NCBI GenBank assembly: GCA_964593905.1
Contig: CAZQLE010000121.1
Span: 1 to 12,031, forward strand
DNA from: CAZQLE01 sp964593905
Lineage (GTDB): Bacteria > Chloroflexota > Anaerolineae > Anaerolineales > Anaerolineaceae
Direction: 5' to 3'
DNA length: 12,031 nt
A program made the position numbers and the translations under genes. This document shows, in pieces, positions 1 through 7,251 of this stretch. The notes under the pieces are model-generated. The model saw nothing but the letters and a program-made list of their open reading frames with translations. It was not told the DNA's origin and ran no database searches. Numbering within the stretch: the first letter of the stretch is position 1; each line of letters opens with the position of its first letter.

Positions 1-252
1 CACCACCAGCCCCCCGATTTCGGCAAAAGGTTCAGAGCCCAAAAAATTTACCCGCTGTGTGTGCACCCAGCCCACCACCCGTTCATCCATCACCGCCGTC
101 AGAATGGCTTCGCCGGCCGGGTTGGCAAGGATGACATTCAGCCGTTCGGCGGCGACCTGGGACTCAGTGGGGTAGCCCAACTGCGCACACAGCGCCGCTA
201 GGCGCTCATAATCGGTTGGGGTGGCATATTGTACGCGAAGGTGTCTGGGCAT
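1..252 (-). CDS. GNAT-family N-acetyltransferase, N-terminal part (cut by window edge)
   Basis: The reverse strand is open from an ATG at 252-250 to the left edge, giving 84 residues beginning MPRHLRVQYATPTDYERLAAL. The order of elements fits the first half of a GNAT acetyltransferase: a first strand and helix ('VQYATPTDYERLAALCAQLG'), a strand-turn-strand 'ILTAVMDERVVGWVHT', then 'EIGGLVV', which in this family is strand 4 just before the acetyl-CoA binding loop. The diagnostic R/QxxGxG/A pyrophosphate-binding loop would lie outside the window, so the family call rests on fold pattern only and the substrate cannot be guessed. An AGGA about 8 nt upstream on the coding strand supports the start. 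The gene is divergent from the signalling operon to its right, and nothing links the two functionally except the shared intergenic region. Confidence 0.72.
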   Translation of the reverse strand, partial: MPRHLRVQYATPTDYERLAALCAQLGYPTESQVAAERLNVILANPAGEAILTAVMDERVVGWVHTQRVNFLGSEPFAEIGGLVV

Positions 253-310
253 GGTGTAAATCCTGGTAGGAGGGATCAATTTTAATCATTTTACCGTACC
301 GGGTAGAATA

Positions 311-388
311 GTTCCATCAACTGCGCGCAGCTGGGTTTGCTCTCTGGCAGGTCTTAATAATTTTGGAAAGCTGTAAACTTGATGGAAC
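311..388. repeat. Inverted pair of the 10-bp motif TTGATGGAAC
   Basis: GTTCCATCAA at 311-320 and TTGATGGAAC at 379-388 are perfect reverse complements separated by 58 nt. The motif therefore reads TTGATGGAAC toward each of the two divergent genes. The palindrome CTGCGCGCAG (321-330) directly abuts the left copy. The arrangement suits either paired operators for one regulator or, less likely, a long-range stem. The repeat is seen directly; the regulatory role is inference. Confidence 0.5.
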
Positions 389-394
389 AACTAA

Positions 395-410
395 ATAACT
401 TTTAAGTTAT
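395..410. promoter_or_regulatory. AT-rich 16-nt palindrome, possible operator
   Basis: ATAACTT-TT-AAGTTAT is a perfect dyad with a two-base centre, 7 nt downstream of the right TTGATGGAAC copy. It is too AT-rich, with too tight a loop, to be a convincing RNA hairpin, so a protein binding site is the better reading. No regulator can be named. Confidence 0.3.
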
Positions 411-498
411 AGTAGATAAAACTTTCGCTTTTTTTCGAATTAAATAATTGTCTAACATCCGTGATTCGTCTGACTCATTCTTGCGGCGATGTTCCTGT

Positions 499-526
499 TT
501 CACAAATATGCAGTCGCGGTTAAAAT
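499..526 (+). promoter_or_regulatory. Candidate sigma-70-type promoter for the signalling operon
   Basis: TTCACA (499-504) matches TTGACA at five of six bases and TAAAAT (521-526) matches TATAAT at five of six, with a 16-nt spacer. Transcription would begin near 533, leaving a leader of roughly 115 nt before the TTG start at 647. It is the best match I found by eye in the region; promoter consensus in this organism is unknown. Confidence 0.45.
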
Positions 527-646
527 AAATTAATGACCAAATTGATGCTTGTCTATTGCGCGTTAACCGGAGGGCAGTTGAAGCAGGTTTAAGCTGAGGG
601 GATTTATTTTGCGTGATGGGTGTTCTTTTGTCTGGGAGACAGGATA

Positions 647-1987
647 TTGAAGAACGAATTTGATCTCAATCTGTCACAGAATGAAAATGCTTCTTTTGAA
701 GAAGAGCAAGAGAATTTCCGCGCGCTGTTTGAGCTTACACCTCGTGGGGTCATTTACCTCAACAGGTCAGGCAAGATCATTGCCGCCAATGCTGCCGCAC
801 AACAGATTCTGGGGCTGACCCTCGATCAGATGCAGTTTCGGGCGCCGTTTGACCCGCGCTGGCATGTCATTCATCCCGATGGCTCAGATTTTCCCTTCCA
901 TTCTTTTCCCGGTGCTGTCGCTGTGAAAACCGGAACAACACTCAATCATGTGGTGATGGGGGTTTATATCCCCGCCGATGAGCAATACCGCTGGATCAAT
1001 GTCAATGCGGTGCCTTTGTTTCGTCCCGGTGAAGACCGCCCCTATCAGAGCTTTGCTGTTTTTGAAGATATTACCGAACGCAAACGGGTTGAAGATGCAC
1101 TGCGCGAGAGCGAGGAACGATACCGTCAGTTGTTTGAGATGGAATCGGATGCGCTCTTTTTGATTGATAATGAAGAGGGCAAAATTCTGGATGCCAACCT
1201 CGCTGCGGCAAACCTGTATGGCTACAGCCATGAAGAATTGCTCCAGATGCGCAATGTGGATCTTTCGGCCGAGCCCGATGAAACCCGCCGCATTACCCGC
1301 ACCGGCGTCAGCGCGGTTCCGCTGCGCTATCACCGCAAAAAAGATGGCACCGTCTTCCCGGTTGAAATTACCGCCACATTTCTAACTCTGAGCGGCCGGC
1401 CGGTGCATATCCCGGCCATTCGCGATATCACCCGGCGCGTGCAAATTGAAGATGCGCTGCGTGAGAGCGAGGCGGTCATGCACTATATCATCAAATATGA
1501 TCCCAACGCCATCGCGGTATATGATCTTGATCTTCATTACATTGCTGTGAGCGACCGTTATCTGCGCGATTATGAGGTTAAAGAACAAGATCTTATCGGC
1601 AAACACCATTATCAGGTGTTTCCTGAGATGCCGCAAAAATGGAAGGAAGTGCATCAGCGGGTTTTAAAGGGCGCGATTGAACGAAATGAGGATGATTATT
1701 TTGTGCGATCCGATGGGACGATCACTTACAATTCGTGGGAGTGCCGGCCGTGGTATCAGGCAGATGGCGCCATCGGTGGAATGATCACCTACACCGAGGT
1801 TACAACCAAACGCAAACAGGCCGAATTGCAACTTAATGAACAGCTTGAAGAGCTGCGCCGCTGGCAGACAGTGACCCTTGGGCGAGAAATGCGTATTCTG
1901 GACCTGAAACGCGAGATTAATGATTTGTTGATTGCCGCGGGTCAACCGCCGCGGTATGTCATCGCTGAGAATATCCCCTATGAATGA
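647..1987 (+). CDS. PAS-only sensory protein (three PAS domains, no output domain)
   Basis: Soluble, probably cytoplasmic sensor-type protein of 446 residues from the TTG start. Three PAS domains follow one another at about residues 20-145, 150-272 and 275-392, each ending in the usual PAC-like motif ('FEDITERKR', 'AIRDITRR', 'TYTEVTTKRKQ'). A predicted helical tail (about 393-437) contains 'LRRWQTVTLGREMRILDLKR', a tail I recall at the end of many PAS proteins. No histidine-kinase H-box, ATPase, GGDEF, EAL or DNA-binding domain is present, so signal output must pass through a partner. TTG at 647 is preferred because GGGAG at 634-638 sits 8 nt upstream; GTG at 620 is in frame (455 residues) but its nearest purine-rich site (596-602) is too distant. 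The stop overlaps the start of the kinase gene by 8 nt, which implies coupled translation and a shared pathway. Ligand unknown. Confidence 0.85.
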   Translation: MKNEFDLNLSQNENASFEEEQENFRALFELTPRGVIYLNRSGKIIAANAAAQQILGLTLDQMQFRAPFDPRWHVIHPDGSDFPFHSFPGAVAVKTGTTLNHVVMGVYIPADEQYRWINVNAVPLFRPGEDRPYQSFAVFEDITERKRVEDALRESEERYRQLFEMESDALFLIDNEEGKILDANLAAANLYGYSHEELLQMRNVDLSAEPDETRRITRTGVSAVPLRYHRKKDGTVFPVEITATFLTLSGRPVHIPAIRDITRRVQIEDALRESEAVMHYIIKYDPNAIAVYDLDLHYIAVSDRYLRDYEVKEQDLIGKHHYQVFPEMPQKWKEVHQRVLKGAIERNEDDYFVRSDGTITYNSWECRPWYQADGAIGGMITYTEVTTKRKQAELQLNEQLEELRRWQTVTLGREMRILDLKREINDLLIAAGQPPRYVIAENIPYE

Positions 1988-4301
1988 AACTTCTTTCCTC
2001 GGGTTGGTTCATAATGTTACTCTGCTGCTGGCTATGGCGCTTATTTTTGACCTGGCTGCTTTTCGCTGGAAGACCGGAAAAATCGGGTTATGGCAGGTCC
2101 CTTTTGGTTTTATTCTGGGGTTGATGGGCATTGCACTCATGATGACCCCCTGGGTGTTAACGCCCGGGGTCATTTTTGATACCCGTTCGGTCTTGTTGAG
2201 TATTTCGGGGCTCTTTTTTGGCACGCTGCCCACCCTGATCGCCATGGCGATGACGGCTGCTTTTCGAATTTATCAGGGCGGTGCTGCCACGGTGATGGGG
2301 GTATCGGTGATTCTGGCGACCGGTACAATTGGCATCGTCTGGCGTCATTTCCGCCGTCGCCGTCCTTTAGCGGATCTTTCATGGTCTGAATTGTATTTAT
2401 TTGGCCTGGTGGTGCACCTGGTGATGCTGGCTTTAACCTACACCCTGCCGCTCGAAATGGTGCTGCCGATACTTTCAAGTATCAGTCTGTCAGTGTTGAT
2501 TATCTATCCGCTGGGGGTAATGTTGTTGGGTTTATTGATGGTGCTGCGCCTTAAGCGCGAAAAAGCCACCGATGACCTGGCGCGCAATGAAAGCCGTCTG
2601 AGAAGCCTGGTGGCCTTGTTGCAGCATCGCGCACGAACCACCCAGGAGTTCCTTGATTATGCTCTGGATGAAGCGATTAAATTAACCGACAGCACCATCG
2701 GTTATATTTACTTATATTCTGAATCGCGCACAGAATTGACGTTGAACACCTGGTCTAAAGGGGTGTTGGATGAATGTGATGTGGTTGATATGCAAACCAC
2801 CTGTCAGTTGGATAAAACCGGTATCTGGGGCGAGGCAATACGGCAGCGAAAATCGATTGTGATTAATGACTTCCTGGCCGAGCATCCTCTAAAAAAGGGA
2901 ACCCCGCCGGGGCATGTCAAGATCAAAAATTTTCTCACCATCCCTATTTTCAACGAAGACCAAATTGTTGCCGTGGTGGGGGTGGCGAATAAAACGACCG
3001 ATTATGACGAATCGGATGTGTTGCAATTGACCCTGCTGATGGATGCGGTATGGAAGGTGACCGAACGTAAACGGGTTGAGCAGGCTTTGCGCAACAGTGA
3101 AGAAAACTATCGCCAGCTCTTCGAGCAGGCCGCCGATGGTATTTTTATTGCCGATGCGCAGGGCAACTATATCGATGTAAACCCCAGCGCCTGCGCGCTG
3201 CTTGGATATACAGCCGAAGAGCTTTGTGAGCTTAACATCAGCGAATTGGTCACGGTGGAAGATCAAGAAGCCGCTCCGCTCCAGCATATGGAGCTGAATA
3301 AAGAGGGGCCGGGAATGATGACCGAACGGCGGCTGATTCACAAAGATGGCTCGCTGGTCGATGTGGAAATCAGCGCCCGCAGGCTGCCCGATGGACGATT
3401 GCAGGGCATGGTGCGGGATATCACTGCCCGCAAAAAGGCCGAACAAAAAGAACGGGCTGTTCAGGCCGAATTAAAGCGGCTGCTTGAAGCCACCGACCAG
3501 TCTCGTCGGGCGCTGCTCAGCCTGGTCGAAGACCAGAAACGGGCCGAGGAACAGATCTTGAAATTGAACGCCGAACTGGAGCAGCGTGTCCGTGACCGGA
3601 CCGCCCAGCTTGAGGCGGCTAACCATGAACTGGAGGCCTTTGCCTATTCGGTCTCACATGATCTGCGCGCACCCCTGCGGGCGCTGGATGGATTCAGCGG
3701 CGCTTTGCTCAACGATTATCAGGAGAATCTTGATGATCAGGCCCGGCATTATTTGCGGCGCATTCAAGAGGCCTCGCGCCGCATGGGGCAATTGATTGAA
3801 GATTTGCTCAATCTCTCGCGGGTTACCCGTCGTGAACTTAACCGCGAAAAGATTGATATGAGCCTGATGGCCCAGGAAATTGCGGCTGAATTGAAAGCGC
3901 AAGACCCAAATCGGCAGGTTGAATTTGAGATTTCTCCCGATATGATTGTTCAGGCCGATTCGCACTTAATGAAAATTGTTCTCGAAAACTTGTTGAACAA
4001 TGCCTACAAATTTACCCAGCGCAGCGACCAGGCCCAGATTCGGGTGGGCATGAAAGAAGAAGCCGGCGAGCGTGTTTATTTTGTGCAGGATAATGGCGTG
4101 GGTTTTAACATGGAATATGCTGCCAAACTGTTTACCCCATTTCAGCGGCTGCATGGCGCACATGAATTTCCTGGTACTGGCATCGGGTTGGTTACCGTTC
4201 AACGCATCATCACCCGCCACGGTGGACGGATTTGGCCTGAAGCCCAGATTCACCACGGGGCAACTTTTTACTTCACGTTGAGAGGGTCTTATGAACGATA
4301 A
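1980..4301 (+). CDS. Membrane histidine kinase: 5TM(LytS-type)-GAF-PAS-HisKA-HATPase
   Basis: Sensor kinase of 773 residues. Hydrophobic segments lie at about 8-28, 40-60, 70-92, 103-121, 138-158 and 160-190; the stretch 'TPGVIFDTRSVLLSISGLFF' and following 'RIYQGG' are typical of the LytS/YhcK 5TM receptor domain. A GAF domain follows (about 210-360, with 'GIWGEAIRQRKSIVINDF' and 'AVVGVANK'), then PAS (372-486), a coiled coil (about 487-550), HisKA with a phytochrome-type H-box 'YSVSHDLRAPLRALDGFS' (phosphoacceptor His560), and HATPase_c with N box 'ENLLNNAYKFT' (669-679), G1 'DNGVGF' (704-709), F box 'FTPFQRLH' and G2 'GTGIGL' (732-737). All catalytic motifs are intact. ATG at 1980 is chosen over an in-frame ATG at 1932 because it overlaps the upstream stop by only 8 nt (ATGAATGA) and opens directly into the first membrane segment. 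It should phosphorylate the downstream receiver proteins; the stimulus is unknown. Confidence 0.92.
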   Translation: MNETSFLGLVHNVTLLLAMALIFDLAAFRWKTGKIGLWQVPFGFILGLMGIALMMTPWVLTPGVIFDTRSVLLSISGLFFGTLPTLIAMAMTAAFRIYQGGAATVMGVSVILATGTIGIVWRHFRRRRPLADLSWSELYLFGLVVHLVMLALTYTLPLEMVLPILSSISLSVLIIYPLGVMLLGLLMVLRLKREKATDDLARNESRLRSLVALLQHRARTTQEFLDYALDEAIKLTDSTIGYIYLYSESRTELTLNTWSKGVLDECDVVDMQTTCQLDKTGIWGEAIRQRKSIVINDFLAEHPLKKGTPPGHVKIKNFLTIPIFNEDQIVAVVGVANKTTDYDESDVLQLTLLMDAVWKVTERKRVEQALRNSEENYRQLFEQAADGIFIADAQGNYIDVNPSACALLGYTAEELCELNISELVTVEDQEAAPLQHMELNKEGPGMMTERRLIHKDGSLVDVEISARRLPDGRLQGMVRDITARKKAEQKERAVQAELKRLLEATDQSRRALLSLVEDQKRAEEQILKLNAELEQRVRDRTAQLEAANHELEAFAYSVSHDLRAPLRALDGFSGALLNDYQENLDDQARHYLRRIQEASRRMGQLIEDLLNLSRVTRRELNREKIDMSLMAQEIAAELKAQDPNRQVEFEISPDMIVQADSHLMKIVLENLLNNAYKFTQRSDQAQIRVGMKEEAGERVYFVQDNGVGFNMEYAAKLFTPFQRLHGAHEFPGTGIGLVTVQRIITRHGGRIWPEAQIHHGATFYFTLRGSYER

Positions 4302-4750
4302 GGTTATTTTGCTGATTGAAGATAATCCGGATGATGAAGAATTGACATTGTTGGCTTTCAAAAAAAGTCGTATTCTTAATGAAATTGTTGTTGCGCGCGA
4401 TGGCGTTGAAGCGCTGGATNNNNNNNNNNGCGCTGGATTATTTGTTTTGCACGGGCAAGTATGCCGGCAGCGATCCCTGCAATCTGCCTCAGCTTATTTT
4501 GCTGGATCTAAAATTACCCGGTCTGGGCGGTTTGGAGGTTTTGCAGCGAATACGCGCTAATGATCGCACTCGTCTGGTGCCGGTGGTTATTCTGACTTCA
4601 TCCAGCGAGGAAGAGGATATTCTTTCCAGTTATCGATTGGGCGCCAACAGTTATGTGCGCAAGCCGGTGGAGTTCCATCGTTTCACAGATGCTGTGCAGC
4701 AGTTGGGCCTTTACTGGTTGTTGATTAATCAAGCTCCTCCGCAAAAATAA
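4291..4750 (+). CDS. Single-domain response regulator, Rcp1-like (split by assembly gap)
   Basis: CheY-like receiver with no output domain, of the type that partners phytochrome-class kinases. The start ATG overlaps the kinase stop by 11 nt and has AGAGGG five nt upstream. The 5' part (frame of 4291) gives 'VILLIEDNPDDEELTLLAFK'; the 3' part continues in another frame after ten Ns at 4420-4429. The gap is flanked on both sides by GCGCTGGAT, and removing ten Ns plus one 9-nt copy joins both frames into 146 residues without a stop. In that protein the acidic pocket is E10/D11, the phosphoacceptor D66 ('LILLDLKLPG'), the switch residue T96 ('VVILTSSS') and the conserved lysine K118 ('YVRKPV'). 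Length and motifs are those of an intact family member. It probably receives phosphate from His560 of the preceding kinase and may shuttle it or act by protein contact. Confidence 0.9.
4420..4429. other. Assembly gap (10 N) flanked by a 9-nt duplicate
   Basis: Ten Ns are bordered by GCGCTGGAT on the left (4411-4419) and on the right (4430-4438). This is what results when two contigs overlap by fewer bases than the assembler requires and are then scaffolded with a fixed-size gap. Deleting 19 nt restores the response-regulator frame, so the real gap size is probably minus nine. Confidence 0.9.
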
Positions 4751-4753
4751 ATT

Positions 4754-7174
4754 ATGGAAATCGAAAATACTGCCCCCGGCCAACCGAATCCTGCTCAAAT
4801 TGCCCCGCTGCGGGTTTTGATCGTTGAAGATACACCTTCAGACGCCGAATTAATGGTGTTGTATCTTAAAAAAGAAGGGTTTCAGTTTGACTGGCAGCGG
4901 GTTCAGACCGAGCAAGATTATCTGACCCTGCTTGAAGAGGGACACGATTTAATTCTTTCAGACTGGTCGCTGCCCCAGTTTAGCGGGCTGCGCGCTTTGC
5001 AGTTGATTCGTGACCGGGGGAGAGATATTCCGTTCATCATTGTATCGGGCAGTATCGGCGAAGAAGCCGCCGTAACCGCCTTGCGCCTGGGCGCCTATGA
5101 TTATTTGCTAAAAGACCGCCTGGAGCGATTGGGAAAAGCGGTTCGCAACGCGCTTGAACAAAAAAAGCTGCGCGATGAGCGCAAACAGGCCGAAGCCGCC
5201 CTGGCTATTTCAGAAGCAGAGCTGCGCGCGCTGTTCACCTCGATGACCGATGTGGTGCTGGTCATTGATGCCGATGGGGTGTATCGCAAGATTGCGCCCA
5301 CCAACCCCAGTTTATTGATCAAGCCGCCCGCAGAGTTGATCGGCCGCAACTTGCGCGATTTCTTCCCCCCGGAACAGGCAGAAGAATTCATTGGCATCAA
5401 CCGTGAAATTTTAGAAACCGGCCAGACCCGGCAGATTGAATACAATCTGAACGTTCAGGGTTCTCCGGTCTGGTTTGAAACCTCAATTTCACCCATGACA
5501 TCCGATCAGGTGGTCTGGGTGGCGCGGGATGTGACCGACCGCAAACAGAGTGAAGAGATTTTAAAGCAGTATACGTGGCGGCAGGAAATGATCGTTGCCC
5601 TGGGCCGCGCCCTGGCAGCCACCCTGGATTTGGAGACGATTTATCAGATCGCCAATCAGTATATTCGAGATTTTATCGACTGCCCAAATTTTGGCGTGAC
5701 GCTGTTTGACCCCAAAGAAGAGGTGTTGAAAGCCGCCTATTTTAGCTCGGAAGGCGAGCCGCATGATATCAGCCTTTTGCCGCCCTTAAAATATGACCCG
5801 CAGAATTCTCGCAGCGGCCGTTCCGAGGCAATTTCTGCGCAGGTTCCGGTGATCATTCATGATTTTGCGGCCCGGCGAAAAGCGAAAAGCCTGATTCCGG
5901 CGGATTTTGGGCGGGAACCGAAATCGGCCATTTATGTCCCGATGCTGGTAGATGGCAAGGTAATTGGTCTGTTGGATCTGCAAAGTTACCGCGAAGACGC
6001 CTACAACGCACAGGATGGAGAGTGGTTGAGTGTGGTTGCCAACCAGATTGGCATGGCCATTCAAAATGCCCGTCTGTTTGCCCGTGTAAAGCAGCGCCTG
6101 GCAGAATTAACCGCCATTCATACCATCGACTCGGCCGTAACCGCCCATCTGGGCCCCCAGCATACGGTTGAAGTTCTGATGAAGCAAATTATGACCGGGC
6201 TTGAGGTGGATGCGGTTTCGATTTTGTTGTTCAACACCCAGACCAACCTGCTCGAATATGCTTTTGGCCGTGGTTTTTTGAGCACCCCTTTAAAAAATGC
6301 CCGTCTTCATCTGGGCGAGGGCCTGGCAGGCAAAGTGGCCCAGGTGAAACAGACGATTCAGAGCAGCCTTGCCGAAGAAACAAGCAGCTTTTTCACCCCC
6401 GCCGATTGGCTGAAGGAACGTTTTCTGGAATATTTTGGCGTGCCGCTGCTGGTCAGCTCCAAACTGATCGGGGTATTGGAAATTTTCAACCGTTCTCCGC
6501 TTTTGCCAGATGCCGACTGGCTGCGGTTTTTGGATATGCTGGCCGGGCAGGCCGCCGTGGTGATCGATACCATTCAGCTCTTTGAGAGTGTTCAGCAGGC
6601 CAACAGTGATCTGCTGAAAGCCTATGATGCCACCATTGAAGGCTGGTCGCAGGCCATGGATTTGCGTGACAAAGAGACTGAAGGCCACACCCAGCGGGTG
6701 ACCGGAATGACCCTGCACCTGGCCCGCGAGCTGGGCATGTCGGAAGAAGCGCTGCTTCATATTCGCCGCGGGGCGCTGCTGCACGATATTGGCAAACTGG
6801 GTATTTCAGATGATATCCTGCGCAAACCGGGTGCGCTGACCGATGAAGAGTGGGTGGAAATGCGCAAGCATCCCGAATATGCCTATCAAATGCTCACCCC
6901 CATCGAATACCTGCGCCCCGCGCTGGCGATTCCCTACTGTCACCATGAAAAATGGGATGGCAGCGGCTACCCGCGCGGGCTGAAAGGTGAAGAAATTCCA
7001 CTGGCGGCGCGCATTTTTGCCATTGTGGATGTTTGGGATGCGCTCACCTCCGACCGGCCCTACCGCCCGGCCTGGAGCAAGGAAAAAACGCTGGATTATA
7101 TTCAGAGCCTTAACGGCAAACAGTTTGACCCTAAGGTGGTCGACGCGTTTACCCGCTTTATCGTGCAAAATTAA
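4754..7174 (+). CDS. Receiver-PAS-GAF-GAF-HD-GYP protein, predicted cyclic di-GMP phosphodiesterase
   Basis: Cytoplasmic response regulator of 806 residues. Receiver at about 18-135: acidic E25/D26, phosphoacceptor D70 ('LILSDWSLPQ'), K120 in 'YDYLLKDRLERL'. Coiled linker (about 133-155), PAS (153-265), GAF1 (about 280-440, 'SAIYVPMLVDGKVIGLLDLQ'), GAF2 (about 449-610), HD-GYP (625-806). The HD-GYP motifs 'HDIGK' (677-681) and 'HHEKWDGSGYP' (730-740) are exact, and the predicted metal ligands are all present: E641, H645, H677, D678, H706, H730, H731, D759. Members of this family linearise or hydrolyse cyclic di-GMP, which lowers its level and generally favours motility over biofilm. The start lies 3 nt after the upstream stop with no clear ribosome site, which points to coupling with the preceding regulator. 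The two GAF domains offer separate ligand input in addition to phosphorylation. Activity is inferred from intact residues. Confidence 0.93.
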   Translation: MEIENTAPGQPNPAQIAPLRVLIVEDTPSDAELMVLYLKKEGFQFDWQRVQTEQDYLTLLEEGHDLILSDWSLPQFSGLRALQLIRDRGRDIPFIIVSGSIGEEAAVTALRLGAYDYLLKDRLERLGKAVRNALEQKKLRDERKQAEAALAISEAELRALFTSMTDVVLVIDADGVYRKIAPTNPSLLIKPPAELIGRNLRDFFPPEQAEEFIGINREILETGQTRQIEYNLNVQGSPVWFETSISPMTSDQVVWVARDVTDRKQSEEILKQYTWRQEMIVALGRALAATLDLETIYQIANQYIRDFIDCPNFGVTLFDPKEEVLKAAYFSSEGEPHDISLLPPLKYDPQNSRSGRSEAISAQVPVIIHDFAARRKAKSLIPADFGREPKSAIYVPMLVDGKVIGLLDLQSYREDAYNAQDGEWLSVVANQIGMAIQNARLFARVKQRLAELTAIHTIDSAVTAHLGPQHTVEVLMKQIMTGLEVDAVSILLFNTQTNLLEYAFGRGFLSTPLKNARLHLGEGLAGKVAQVKQTIQSSLAEETSSFFTPADWLKERFLEYFGVPLLVSSKLIGVLEIFNRSPLLPDADWLRFLDMLAGQAAVVIDTIQLFESVQQANSDLLKAYDATIEGWSQAMDLRDKETEGHTQRVTGMTLHLARELGMSEEALLHIRRGALLHDIGKLGISDDILRKPGALTDEEWVEMRKHPEYAYQMLTPIEYLRPALAIPYCHHEKWDGSGYPRGLKGEEIPLAARIFAIVDVWDALTSDRPYRPAWSKEKTLDYIQSLNGKQFDPKVVDAFTRFIVQN

Positions 7175-7177
7175 ATC

Positions 7178-7207
7178 TTCATGCCGGCGTTTTGGGGCCG
7201 GCATGAA
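7178..7207. terminator. Hairpin between convergent genes, probable bidirectional terminator
   Basis: TTCATGCCGGC (7178-7188), an 8-nt loop, and GCCGGCATGAA (7197-7207) make a perfect 11-bp stem. It starts 3 nt after the HD-GYP stop and lies 45 nt past the end of the convergent LarA-like gene. On the reverse strand it is followed by the T-rich GATTTAATTTT; on the forward strand only A-rich sequence follows, so it is a better intrinsic terminator for the leftward transcript. Confidence 0.6.
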
Positions 7208-7251
7208 AAATACACCAACACGAGAGCCGCAGAAAGCGCCTCTGTTCCACC

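Larger units (their letters stand above)
253..646. other. Divergent intergenic / regulatory region, AT-rich
   Basis: About 390 nt separate the acetyltransferase start from the first signalling gene. The stretch around 360-540 is clearly more AT-rich than the flanking genes. It holds a promoter candidate for the rightward operon (499-526), an inverted pair of a 10-bp motif (311-320 and 379-388), a 10-nt palindrome CTGCGCGCAG (321-330), a 16-nt AT palindrome (395-410), and a weaker 7-bp inverted repeat CGGTTAA (517-523) / TTAACCG (563-569). I see no gene or RNA gene here. A 19-codon reading frame at 533-592 has no ribosome binding site and is not called. Confidence 0.6.

Noticed and set aside
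533..592. 19-codon open frame (ATG to TAA) in the leader of the signalling operon
   Set aside because: No ribosome binding site, starts at about the predicted transcription start, and has no leader-peptide features such as codon runs.
620..646. GTG at 620 as start of the PAS-only protein
   Set aside because: In frame, but the nearest Shine-Dalgarno-like sequence (596-602) is about 17 nt away, while TTG 647 has GGGAG at 8 nt. Not excluded.
1932..1979. Longer start for the histidine kinase at ATG 1932
   Set aside because: It would overlap the upstream gene by 56 nt and add a charged 16-residue extension before the first membrane segment; ATG 1980 gives the usual short coupled overlap.
4291..4560. 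Apparent frameshifted or pseudogenised response regulator in two overlapping frames
   Set aside because: The frame change coincides exactly with the 10-N gap and its 9-nt flanking duplicate; collapsing the duplicate gives an intact protein, so this is an assembly artefact.
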